NCBI RefSeq assembly: GCF_019431375.1
Contig: NZ_CP080267.1
Location: 806,001-870,000, forward strand
Direction of reading: 5' to 3'
DNA length: 64,000 nucleotides
From: Alcanivorax sp.
GTDB taxonomy: Bacteria > Pseudomonadota > Gammaproteobacteria > Pseudomonadales > Alcanivoracaceae
Positions 1 to 7,627 of the stretch are shown here, piece by piece. Position 1 is the first letter of the stretch. Each line of letters begins with the position of its first letter. The notes under the pieces are model-generated. The model was not told the DNA's origin, made no database searches, and worked only from the letters and a program-made list of their open reading frames with translations. A program made the position numbers and the translations under genes.

Positions 1-111
1 AATGTCGGGGTCATTTTCCAGCACTGAGGCGGTGTCCGGACGTTTGAGTTCCACACGCTTTATACAGCGACGTAAGGATTCCAGCTTCCGTTCAATAATC
101 AAGATATCCAT
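1..111 (-). CDS. HepT-like HEPN toxin (DUF86 family), partial
   Basis: Only the first 37 residues are in the window; the rest lies beyond the left edge. The start (MDILIIERKLESLRRCI) is typical of DUF86/HepT proteins, all-helical HEPN RNases paired with a minimal nucleotidyltransferase. The ATG at 111-109 overlaps the end of the preceding mntA-like gene by 13 bases, so the two are translationally coupled. The HEPN catalytic motif (R-x4-6-H) lies in the C-terminal half and cannot be checked here. The assignment rests on this N-terminus and on the partner gene. Confidence 0.7.
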   Translation of the reverse strand, partial: MDILIIERKLESLRRCIKRVELKRPDTASVLENDPDI

Positions 112-488
112 TGCTGTCTCCGCTCGGACAACAAACGGCGAATGGCGGGCAAAAAATCTTCGCTGTTATAGATATGGCGCTGTATCAGCGCAACATGTTG
201 ACTGTCTGAGCCTTTCAGCCGCTTACCATCCCTGAGAATCTCGCCCAAGAGCGGCTCTCCTGCCTGGTTAACGTCGACAAGATCCACCGGGCGCCCAGCA
301 ATACTTGCCAATTTGGCAATTATTTCCATTTTCCTGGGCGCGGAGAGAGGCGCGACCGTCTGAATCGCTACATCAAGGTCGCTTTGATACTTTTCGCTGC
401 CCTTTGCCATGGAGCCAAAGACATAGGCAAGGCTCACGTCAGATTCGTGATCCAGGTAGTCTCTAACGTGTTCAAGGGTGGTAGCCAT
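99..488 (-). CDS. MntA-like antitoxin, minimal nucleotidyltransferase
   Basis: A 129-residue protein with the minimal nucleotidyltransferase signature G-S-x10-D-x-D: Gly25-Ser26, then Asp37 and Asp39, with a further acidic stretch (VDLVDV) near residue 75. MntA enzymes neutralise their HEPN partner by adding AMP to it. The downstream overlapping gene is a HepT-like protein, which fits a type VII toxin-antitoxin operon. ATG at 488 is chosen because it begins the conserved fold; a second ATG 10 codons upstream (518) is possible. The open frame continues upstream to 743 but that part looks non-coding and overlaps repeats. Confidence 0.8.
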   Translation of the reverse strand: MATTLEHVRDYLDHESDVSLAYVFGSMAKGSEKYQSDLDVAIQTVAPLSAPRKMEIIAKLASIAGRPVDLVDVNQAGEPLLGEILRDGKRLKGSDSQHVALIQRHIYNSEDFLPAIRRLLSERRQQWIS

Positions 489-889
489 GCTCGCTCCGCT
501 GGGGTTTGCGACATCCATGATGTTAGCAGAATACGAAGGTAGCAATAAGGTTTTCGCTTCACTGGCCGCTTTTGATTCGTTAGCCCGAGAGGAAGGCCTT
601 GCCGGTGAGTTAGTGCTTTTGTGGGAGCACATGTTGGCCTGGCAAGGAACAACGCCCGGTATTATCTGGTGCCGTTCTGAAAAACCTTCTCTGCTCGGGC
701 AATTTGTAAACCCAGCCTCGCTAACGCTCGGTTCGCCATGCAAGCATGGGCTCCTACAAAACCTGCCCCCACCGTAGGAAGCTGCTTACAGGCCAAACTC
801 GCCGTTAGCCTCAAAGCGAAAGAATTCGCCTGCAAGCAACCTCCTACAGTGGAGCGCTCCTAACAGGCTCTGTTTTTACAAAAATCAAC
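489..889. repeat. Gene-free gap with REP-like palindromic repeats
   Basis: About 400 bases without a convincing gene between mntA and prpF. It contains several half-copies of a dispersed repeat built around GTAGGAGC and TTGCAAGC/TGCAGGC cores: near 621-647 (GTGGGAGC), 730-764 (reading GGGCTCCTAC) and 822-848 (reading CCTCCTACA). The same family recurs elsewhere in the window (5791, 6793, 10512, 21584). The promoter of the mntA-hepT pair probably lies here but I cannot point to it. Confidence 0.6.
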
Positions 890-2068
890 TCAGAAGCAGT
901 CGCCGGGGACACGTACCCAGCCTTCCATCAGCACGCGGGCGCTGCGGCTCATGCTGGCCTTGGTGGCGGTCCACTGGCCGTTCACTTGCTGGGCTCCTGC
1001 GCCGACGCGCAGGGTGCCAGAGGGGTGGCCGAAGGTGACGCTGTCCCGCTCGCCGCCACCGGCGGCCAGGTTAACCAGGGTACCCGGCACTGCCGAGGCG
1101 CTGGCAATGGCCACGGCGGCGGTGCCCATCATGGCATGATGCAGCTTGCCCATGGACAGGGCCCGGACCAGCAGGTCCACCTCCCCTTCTCCAATTTGCT
1201 TGCCACTGGATGCGGTGTAAGCCTTGGGTTTTGCCACAAAGGCAATTTTGGGGGTGTGCTGACGGGCTTCCGCTTCTTCGATGTTCTCGATCAGGCCCAT
1301 GCGCACGGCGCCATAGGCACGAATGGTCTCGAACCTCTGCAGCGCCTCCTTGTTTTCGTTGATGTCGCCCTGCAGCTCTGTACCTGTGTAACCGATATCT
1401 TCTGCGTTCACGAAAACCGTAGGAATACCGGCATTGATCATGGTCGCCGGAAAGGTGCCAACGCCGGGGACTTCAAGCTCGTCGACCACATTGCCGGTGG
1501 GGAACATGGCGCCGTCGCCATCTGCCGGATCCATGAAGTCTACCTGCACCTCTGCGGCCGGGAAGGTCACCCCGTCCAGCTCGAAATCACCGGTTTCCTG
1601 GACGTCACCGTTGGTGATCGGTACGTGGGCAATGATGGTTTTCTGGATATTCACCTGCCAGATGCGCACCACGGCAATGCCGTTCTCGGGAATCCGGTCG
1701 GCTGCGACCAGGCCATTGTTGATGGCAAAGGCTCCTACCGCCGCGGTCAGGTTGCCGCAGTTGCCGCTCCAGTCGATGAAGGGCTTGTCGATGGAAACCT
1801 GACCGAACAGGTAATCCACGTCGTGATCGGCGCTGTCACTTTTGGACAGAATCACCGTCTTGCTGGTGCTGGAGGTGGCGCCGCCCATACCGTCGGTGTG
1901 CTTGCCGTAGGGGTCCGGGCTGCCGATGACGCGCAGCAGCAGTTTGTCACGGGCCTCGCCGGGCACCTGGGCCACTTCCGGCAGATCGGTGAGGCTGAAG
2001 AAAACGCCTTTGCTGGTGCCGCCGCGCATGTAGGTGGCGGGGACTTTTATTTGGGGTGCATGGGGCAT
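890..2068 (-). CDS. prpF: PrpF, 2-methylaconitate cis-trans isomerase
   Basis: A 392-residue protein of the PrpF family, starting MPHAPQIKVPATYMRGGTSK with the characteristic RGGTSKG segment and a later SGNCGN motif carrying the family's catalytic-type cysteine. PrpF works with AcnD to turn 2-methylcitrate into 2-methyl-cis-aconitate during propionyl-CoA oxidation. The ATG at 2068 is preceded by AGGA seven bases upstream. A longer frame up to 2137 exists, but its extra residues are encoded by a C-rich repeat and are rejected. It is the last gene of the minus-strand prp cluster; its partner acnD is broken here. Confidence 0.95.
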   Translation of the reverse strand: MPHAPQIKVPATYMRGGTSKGVFFSLTDLPEVAQVPGEARDKLLLRVIGSPDPYGKHTDGMGGATSSTSKTVILSKSDSADHDVDYLFGQVSIDKPFIDWSGNCGNLTAAVGAFAINNGLVAADRIPENGIAVVRIWQVNIQKTIIAHVPITNGDVQETGDFELDGVTFPAAEVQVDFMDPADGDGAMFPTGNVVDELEVPGVGTFPATMINAGIPTVFVNAEDIGYTGTELQGDINENKEALQRFETIRAYGAVRMGLIENIEEAEARQHTPKIAFVAKPKAYTASSGKQIGEGEVDLLVRALSMGKLHHAMMGTAAVAIASASAVPGTLVNLAAGGGERDSVTFGHPSGTLRVGAGAQQVNGQWTATKASMSRSARVLMEGWVRVPGDCF

Positions 2069-2099
2069 GGGGCTTTCCTGTTCTGTTGGCTTTGTGCTT

Positions 2100-2165
2100 C
2101 GTAGCGTACCCCTCTCCCCCCGCCCCCTCTCCCGCAAGGCGAGAGGGGCGCTTTCTTTTCCGGAG
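2100..2165. repeat. C-rich CCCCTCTCCC inverted repeat
   Basis: A pyrimidine-rich stretch with CCCCTCTCCCGCAAGG followed by CGAGAGGGG, forming a hairpin. Similar arms recur at about 2213-2250 (the end of the DUF559 gene), 2600-2700 and 2757-2806. Together they frame the DUF559 gene inside the prp cluster. Such repeats often accompany DUF559 genes, but I infer no mobility from the sequence alone. Confidence 0.6.
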
Positions 2166-2203
2166 TTTGGGGTGACCTGCGGACCTCGCAGTTGCTACCC
2201 TGC

Positions 2204-2566
2204 CTATCTATTCAGCCCCTCTCCCTTTGTCAGAGAGGGATCAAGGGCACTGAAAATCACCTCCAGTACCGCTTCCGTATTCTGCAAAATCTCGTTGTTC
2301 CAGAAACGCAACACCTGAAAACCTTGTTCTTTCAACCAGGCATCACGCTGTTTGTCGGTTTCACTTTCATTGTGCTGACCGCCATCTGCTTCAACGATCA
2401 GCCGTGAATTGAAGTGCACGAAATCTGCTATATAAGGCCCTAACGGTTGTTGCCGGCGGAATTTCTGGCCGCTCAGCCGGTGGGCCCTCAGGTGTTTCCA
2501 TAACAGTCGCTCAGCGTCTGTCATGTTGGTTCGCAAGTCCTTTGCGAAATGGTGGCGGTAGTCCAT
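2204..2566 (-). CDS. DUF559 endonuclease-like protein
   Basis: A 120-residue DUF559 protein, related to the very-short-patch-repair/restriction endonuclease-like fold. Visible family features are N-terminal RTNMTDAERLLWKHLRA, then QKFRRQQPLGPYIADFV, an acidic IVEADGGQH segment and the QVLRFWNNEIL strand. The function is unknown; a nuclease role is inferred from the fold. It sits between prpF and acnD on the same strand, flanked on both sides by C-rich repeats, and its last codons (DPSLTKGEG) are themselves made of the repeat. It looks like a passenger inserted in the prp operon. Confidence 0.85.
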   Translation of the reverse strand: MDYRHHFAKDLRTNMTDAERLLWKHLRAHRLSGQKFRRQQPLGPYIADFVHFNSRLIVEADGGQHNESETDKQRDAWLKEQGFQVLRFWNNEILQNTEAVLEVIFSALDPSLTKGEGLNR

Positions 2567-2596
2567 TACCGGCCTCCTTTCGTTTTGTGCTTTGTA

Positions 2597-2806
2597 GCGC
2601 CCCCCTCTCCCTGTCCCTTACTCGCTTCGCTCGCCCTACGGGCCGCACTGCGTGCGTTACTCCGCAAGCTCCGTTCCCGCAAGGGGAGAGGGGACCTTTT
2701 AGATAGGCTTTGGGGTAACTGCAACGCTAGCAGTTTATCCCAAACTTCGGGAAAGAAAGCTCCCCTCCCCCCTCGCGGGGGAGGGGCCGGGGGAGAGGGG
2801 GCGGTT
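2597..2806. repeat. C-rich repeat cluster between acnD and the DUF559 gene
   Basis: Two hairpin-forming C-rich/G-rich units: about 2600-2700 (CCCCCCTCTCCC, later CCGCAAGGGGAGAGGGG) and about 2760-2806 (CTCCCCTCCCCCC, then GGGGGAGGGG and GGGGGAGAGGGGG). They match the motif at 2100-2165 on the other side of the DUF559 gene. Confidence 0.6.
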
Positions 2807-4508
2807 TTAGCTCGCTTCCGCCATGAAATCCTTGGCGAACTTCTGCAGGATGCCACCGGCGGAATACACGGAGACTTCCTCGGCGGTATCAAGGCGACAC
2901 TTAACCGGGACGCGTTCCACATCGCCATTCTGACGGTGGATGACCAGGGTCATGGTGGATCCGGGCGCGCGCTCACCTTCCACGTCGAAGATCTCGGTGC
3001 CATCCAGGCCCAGCGTCTTGCGGGTGGTGCCTTCCTCAAACTGCAGAGGCATGACGCCCATACCGATGAGGTTGGTACGGTGGATGCGCTCGAAACCTTC
3101 GGCAACAATGGCTTCAACCCCTGCCAGTGCCACGCCTTTGGCCGCCCAGTCACGGGACGAGCCCTGGCCGTAGTCAGCGCCGGCGATGATGATCAGCGGC
3201 TGCTTGCGGTCCATGTAGGTTTCGATGGCTTCCCACATACGCTTCACTTCGCCTTCCGGCTCAACCCGGGCCAGGGAACCCTGGATCACGTTGCCCTGCT
3301 CGTCCTTGACCATTTCGTTGAACAGTTTCGGGTTGGCCAGGGTGGCGCGCTGGGCGGTCAGGTGATCACCACGGTGCGTCGCGTAGGAGTTAAAGTCCTC
3401 CTCCGGCAAGCCCATCTTGTCCAGATAGGCACCAGCGGCACTGTCCAGCAGGATCGCATTGGACGGCGACACAGGTGCACGGGCCTCAGCCATGGTGCCT
3501 TCCCAGTACTTGGCGTAGGTTTTCCACCAGCGCCACCTGCTTGTCTTCGCGGCCGGTTAGCTTCAGGTATTCCAGGGTGTTGTCGTCGATGAAGAACATG
3601 CCCGCGGTGGCGCCATACTCGGGCGTCATATTGGCAATGGTGGCGCGGTCGCCCACGGACAGGCTGTCGGCGCCTTCACCAAAGAATTCCAGGTAGGCAC
3701 CAACGACACGCTCGCGACGCAGGAATTCAGTGATCGCCAGTACCAGGTCAGTACCATTAATGCCGGGACGCAGTTTGCCGGTGAGCTCCACGCCGACAAT
3801 GTCGGGCAGACGCATCATGGACGGGTTGCCCAGCATCACGTTCTCGGCTTCCAGGCCGCCCACGCCCACGGAGATCACGCCGAGCGCATCCACCATGGGG
3901 GTGTGACTGTCGGTGCCGACACAGGTATCCGGATAGGCGACACCATCACGGACCTGTACCACAGGAGACATCTTCTCCAGATTGATCTGGTGCATGATGC
4001 CGTTGCCCGGCGGGATCACATCCACGTTATCAAAGGCGGTCTTGGTCCAGTTGATGAAGTGGAAACGGTCTTCGTTGCGGCGCTCTTCCACCGCCCGGTT
4101 TTTCTCGAAGGCGTTCTCTTCAAAGCCCGGGTGCTCAACGGCCAGGGAGTGATCCACGATCAGCTGGGTGGGCACCACCGGGTTGACTTTAGAGGGGTCA
4201 CCACCCTGCTCGGCAATGGTATCCCGCAGCCCGGCCAGGTCCACCAGTGCGGTCTGGCCAAGGATGTCATGGCAGACCACCCGGGCCGGATACCAGGGGA
4301 AATCCAGATCACGCTTGCGCTCAATCAGCTGCTTGAGCGAATCAGTCAGCGCTTCCGGCGCGCAGCGGCGTACCAGCTGCTCGGCAAGAATACGTGAGGT
4401 GTACGGCAGTTTGTCATAGGCCCCAGGCTGGATCGCATCGACGGCCGCACGGGTGTCGAAATACTCCAGCTCGGTGCCGGGAAGGGGTTTGCGGTATTCG
4501 GTGTTCAT
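2807..4508 (-). pseudogene. acnD: acnD remnant, 2-methylcitrate dehydratase (internally deleted, frameshifted)
   Basis: The N-terminal part (3486-4508, 340 residues) reads as a normal AcnD from MNTEYRKPLPG to LKLTGREDKQVALVE, then runs out of frame to a stop at 3486. The C-terminal part (2807-3493) resumes in another frame as SPSNAILLDSAAGAYLDKMG and continues normally to the end. Together they encode about 560 residues, whereas AcnD is usually about 860. The missing centre holds the cysteine motifs (TSCTN and CTTC types) that bind the 4Fe-4S cluster; neither is found in any frame. At the junction (about 3485-3530) there is both lost sequence and at least one frame change. As read, the gene cannot make an active enzyme. 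A consensus or assembly error is possible. Confidence 0.85.
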
Positions 4509-4550
4509 AGCCTGGGACTCTTGTTCAGGGGGAATCCTGGGTTTAAGGAG

Positions 4551-4623
4551 TGCGCTTTCGCGATGCGAGCATCGCTTCCCACAGGCGTAGTCGTCTGTGG
4601 GAAGTCATGCTCGCATGACGAAG
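4551..4623. repeat. Palindromic intergenic repeat
   Basis: Between prpC and acnD: CTTCCCACAG (4575-4584) pairs with CTGTGGGAAG (4595-4604), flanked by two small hairpins, GATGCGAGCATC and TCATGCTCGCATGA. The GTGGGAAG...GCATC core recurs at 19552-19585 and 22718-22745. It may act as a transcript-stabilising or attenuating structure between operon genes. Confidence 0.6.
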
Positions 4624-4626
4624 CCT

Positions 4627-5757
4627 TTAGCCACGCTCGGCGATTGGCGTTACCTTGCGCAGTTCCGGACCGGTGTACTCGGCACTCGGACGGATGATGC
4701 GGTTATCGGCACGCTGCTCGAACACGTGGGCGGCCCAGCCAGTCAGGCGGCTCATCACGAAGATCGGTGTGAACAGCTTGGTGGGAATGCCCATGAAGTG
4801 GTACGCAGACGCATGGAAGAAATCGGCGTTACAGAACAACTTCTTTTCGCGCCACATGACTTCTTCACAACGCACGGATACCGGGTACAGCACAGTATCG
4901 CCCACATCATTGGCCAGCTTTTCGGACCAGTGCTTGATGATGGCGTTGCGCGGATCAGATTCGGTGTAGATCGCGTGGCCGAAGCCCATGATCTTTTCCT
5001 TGCGCTCCAGCATGCCCAGCATTTCTTTTTCGGCGTTATCCGGATCAGAGAATTTCTCGATCATGTCCATGGCCGCTTCGTTGGCGCCGCCATGCAGCGG
5101 ACCACGCAGAGAGCCAATGGCACCGGTGATGCAGCTGTGCAGATCACTCAGGGTGGAGGCACAAACACGGGCGGTAAAGGTGGAGGCGTTGAACTCGTGC
5201 TCTGCATAGAGGATCAGGGACACGTTCATCACCCGCTCGTGCAGCTCGTTGGGCTTTTCGCCACGCAGCAGGTGCAGGAAGTGAGCGCCGATGGAGTCGT
5301 CATCGGTTTCCGGATCGATCTTCACGCCATCGTGACTAAAGCGGTACCAGTAACAGATGATTCCGGGGAAAGCGGCCAGCAGACGATCGGTGGCATCTTC
5401 CTGTTGGCTGAAATCGGTTTCCGTTTCCAGGTTGCCCAGCATGGAGCAGCCGGTACGCATCACGTCCATGGGATGGGCGTCCTTGGGAATCTGCTCGAGG
5501 ACGGTTTTCAGCGCATCGGGCAGGCCGCGCAGGCTTTTCAGCTTGGCCTTGTAGGTAGCCAGTTGGTCCTGGGTGGGCAATTCGCCTTTCAGGATCAGGT
5601 GTGCCACTTCCTCGAACTCACAGTTCTCGGCCAGATCTTTCACATCATAACCACGGTAGGTCAGGCCGGAGCCGCTCTTGCCAACGGTGGAGAGAGCGGT
5701 TTTGCCTGCTACCTGGCCACGCAGACCTGCGCCGCCTACTTTTTTGCCTTCTGCCAT
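4627..5757 (-). CDS. prpC: PrpC, 2-methylcitrate synthase
   Basis: A 376-residue citrate-synthase-family protein that condenses propionyl-CoA with oxaloacetate to 2-methylcitrate. Family landmarks: GLTYRGYDVKDLAENCEFEE near the N-terminus, the active-site histidine segment GPLHGGANEAAM, the second histidine in MGFGHAIYTESDPR, and the C-terminal RPSAEYTGPE. Its length is that of methylcitrate synthases rather than the longer hexameric citrate synthases. The ATG at 5757 has AAGGAG upstream. It lies between prpB and acnD in the minus-strand prp cluster. Confidence 0.95.
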   Translation of the reverse strand: MAEGKKVGGAGLRGQVAGKTALSTVGKSGSGLTYRGYDVKDLAENCEFEEVAHLILKGELPTQDQLATYKAKLKSLRGLPDALKTVLEQIPKDAHPMDVMRTGCSMLGNLETETDFSQQEDATDRLLAAFPGIICYWYRFSHDGVKIDPETDDDSIGAHFLHLLRGEKPNELHERVMNVSLILYAEHEFNASTFTARVCASTLSDLHSCITGAIGSLRGPLHGGANEAAMDMIEKFSDPDNAEKEMLGMLERKEKIMGFGHAIYTESDPRNAIIKHWSEKLANDVGDTVLYPVSVRCEEVMWREKKLFCNADFFHASAYHFMGIPTKLFTPIFVMSRLTGWAAHVFEQRADNRIIRPSAEYTGPELRKVTPIAERG

Positions 5758-5790
5758 TGTTTATCTCCTTATGAATCTGTTTGTTTATCC

Positions 5791-5862
5791 CATAGAAGCC
5801 TGGCTGCAGGCGATTTCCCATCCTTCACCAGAATATGGATCGCTTGCAGGCAAGCTCCTACG
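5791..5862. repeat. REP-like inverted repeat
   Basis: Two imperfect inverted arms (about 5791-5814 with GGCTGCAGGCGAT and 5839-5862 with ATCGCTTGCAGGCAAGC, reading CTCCTAC outward) between prpB and prpC. Same family as the near-perfect copy at 10512-10583. Confidence 0.55.
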
Positions 5863-5880
5863 GTTTAGGTGGCAGCGAAA

Positions 5881-6768
5881 TCAGCCCTTGCCCTTGGCAA
5901 AGAGCGCGTCGAGCTTCTGCTCGTAATCGTGGTAATTCAGGAAATCGTACAGTTCCATACGTGTCTGCATGATGTCTACCACGTCCTTCTGGTGGCCCTG
6001 CTCGCGGATACTCTGGTACACCTTCAGTGCTGCCTGATTCATGGCACGGAAAGCACTCAGTGGATACAGAATCATGTCCGCGCCAGCCTCAGCCAGCTCC
6101 TCGCGGGTAAACAGCGGCGTAGCGCCGAATTCGGTGATATTCGCCAGCAAGGGAACGTCGCCCAGACCTTCCTTGAAGGCCTTGTAATCTTCCAGCGTGT
6201 GTACTGCTTCGGCGAAGATGCCATCGGCACCGGCCTCGATGCAGGCTCTGGAGCGCTCGATGGCCGCTTCCAGGCCATCCTTCTGGAACGCGTCAGTACG
6301 GGCGATGATGAAAAAATCATCATCGGTCTTGCCGTCAACGGCGGCCTTGACCCGGTCGACCATTTCTTCCTGAGAGACAATTTCCTTGTTCGGGCGGTGG
6401 CCGCAGCGCTTCTGGGCAACCTGGTCTTCCAGGTGCACCGCGCCGGCACCGGCCTTGATCATTTCTTTCACGGTACGGGAGATATTGAACGCCCCACCCC
6501 AGCCGGTATCGATATCCACCAGCAACGGGGTTTCCACGGCGCTGGAGATTCGACGCACGTCTTCCAGCACATCATTCATGCTGGTCATGCCCAGGTCCGG
6601 CAAGCCGTAGCTGGCATTTGCCACACCACCGCCTGACAGGTAGATAGCCCGGTAGCCGGTCTGTTCTGCCATCATTGCCGCATAGGCGTTGATGGTGCCC
6701 ATCACTTGCAACGGTTTTTCTTCGGCCAGTGCCTTGCGGAAACGACCGCCGGCGGTGAGTTTGCTCAT
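5881..6768 (-). CDS. prpB: PrpB, methylisocitrate lyase
   Basis: A 295-residue member of the isocitrate lyase/PEP mutase superfamily that splits 2-methylisocitrate into succinate and pyruvate. The catalytic loop QKRCGH is present in the stretch beginning HLEDQV, and the magnesium-binding segment DIDTGWGG is intact. The length matches PrpB. The ATG at 6768 follows GAGGAG with good spacing. It is the first enzyme gene after the GntR regulator on the same strand. Confidence 0.96.
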   Translation of the reverse strand: MSKLTAGGRFRKALAEEKPLQVMGTINAYAAMMAEQTGYRAIYLSGGGVANASYGLPDLGMTSMNDVLEDVRRISSAVETPLLVDIDTGWGGAFNISRTVKEMIKAGAGAVHLEDQVAQKRCGHRPNKEIVSQEEMVDRVKAAVDGKTDDDFFIIARTDAFQKDGLEAAIERSRACIEAGADGIFAEAVHTLEDYKAFKEGLGDVPLLANITEFGATPLFTREELAEAGADMILYPLSAFRAMNQAALKVYQSIREQGHQKDVVDIMQTRMELYDFLNYHDYEQKLDALFAKGKG

Positions 6769-6792
6769 GGTAAATCTCCTCGTTATGAGCCC

Positions 6793-6844
6793 TGGGAGCT
6801 TGTTTCCAAGCGAACTATGTTCGCCATGCGAGCATGGCTCCTAC
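6793..6844. repeat. REP-like inverted repeat
   Basis: Arms GGGAGCTTGTTTCCAAGCGAA and its partner TTCGCCATGCGAGCATGGCTCC between prpB and the regulator gene; a diverged member of the GTAGGAGC repeat family. Confidence 0.5.
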
Positions 6845-7536
6845 GGGGTATTAGCCGGTGTGGTGTACTGGTTTTCGATATTTTTGCGCGCACTGCTGAT
6901 ATGGCGACGCATTAACAGCTCGGCCATCTCGGCATCCCGGGCTTCGATGGCTTCTACGATTCGGCGGTGTTCATTGAGAGCTTTCTGGGGTCGGTTGGCC
7001 ACGGTGCTGAACTGATAGCGGTACATACGCACCAGGTGGTAGAGCTCCCCGATCAGCAACTGGCTGAGCGTGGCATTGTGGCTGCCCTGGATAATGCGAT
7101 AGTGAAAATCCAGATCCCCTTCGCGCTGAAAATAAGCCACATCTTCGCGAAGGTCCTGCTGCTGCTCATGCTGGGCCAGCACATCATAAAGGCCGCGCAC
7201 TTCCTCGGCAGTCATATGCTCGGCGGCAAGCCTGGCGGCCATGCCTTCCAGGGCTTCGCGTACATGGTAGATTTCAATCAGATCGTTGACGCTAAGGGAG
7301 GCCACCCGGGTACCCACATGTACCACTCTCTCAAGCAGCTTGCGGGATTCCAGACGGCGGATAGCTTCACGAAGGGGGCCACGGCTGACGCCGTAGCGGC
7401 TAGCCAGCTCGGTTTCGCTGACCTTGGAACCGGGCAGGATCTCCCCGCGCACAATATCGTCCTGAAGCCGGGCGAAAACCCGATCTGCCAGTGTGCGTGT
7501 GTTTTCAGGCAAGGAGCCCGGGGAAGCAACAGACAT
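6841..7536 (-). CDS. GntR-family (FadR/FCD subfamily) regulator of the prp cluster
   Basis: A 231-residue protein with an N-terminal winged helix-turn-helix (about residues 15-80; ETELASRYGVSRGPLREAIR is the recognition region) and a C-terminal FCD ligand-binding domain of helices (EIYHVREALEGMAARLAAEH onward), including the DLDFHYRII segment with metal-type histidine. Position at the head of prpB-prpC-acnD-prpF points to control of propionate catabolism, as seen in related bacteria that use a GntR instead of the sigma-54 PrpR. Two TTGTTGACAA palindromes just upstream are likely operators, so autoregulation is expected. The effector (2-methylcitrate or a relative) is inferred. Confidence 0.88.
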   Translation of the reverse strand: MSVASPGSLPENTRTLADRVFARLQDDIVRGEILPGSKVSETELASRYGVSRGPLREAIRRLESRKLLERVVHVGTRVASLSVNDLIEIYHVREALEGMAARLAAEHMTAEEVRGLYDVLAQHEQQQDLREDVAYFQREGDLDFHYRIIQGSHNATLSQLLIGELYHLVRMYRYQFSTVANRPQKALNEHRRIVEAIEARDAEMAELLMRRHISSARKNIENQYTTPANTP

Positions 7537-7547
7537 AAAACAGCCCG

Positions 7548-7559
7548 ATTGTTGACAAT
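7548..7559. promoter_or_regulatory. Putative GntR operator 1
   Basis: ATTGTTGACAAT, an inverted repeat TTGT-TG-ACAA, 12 bases upstream of the regulator start codon. TTGTNNACAA palindromes suit FadR-subfamily GntR proteins. A nearly identical site lies 63 bases further upstream. Confidence 0.6.
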
Positions 7560-7610
7560 CTGAACAACCGGGCTGGACTTTACGCCCCTAAACAGGATGT
7601 TTCAAGGGGC

Positions 7611-7622
7611 ATTGTTGACAAC
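7611..7622. promoter_or_regulatory. Putative GntR operator 2
   Basis: ATTGTTGACAAC, sharing the TTGTTGACAA core with operator 1. The centre-to-centre distance of 63 bases is six helical turns, which would place two dimers on the same DNA face. It lies just after the stop codon of the FilF-like gene. Confidence 0.6.
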
Positions 7623-7627
7623 TTGAC

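Noticed and set aside
986..2104. Long plus-strand open frame of 372 codons over prpF
   Set aside because: It is the antisense shadow of prpF; composition is His/Gly/Val-rich and no family resemblance is visible.
4597..5868. 423-codon plus-strand frame over prpC
   Set aside because: Shadow of prpC in a GC-rich gene; the minus-strand product has all citrate-synthase motifs and a ribosome-binding site.
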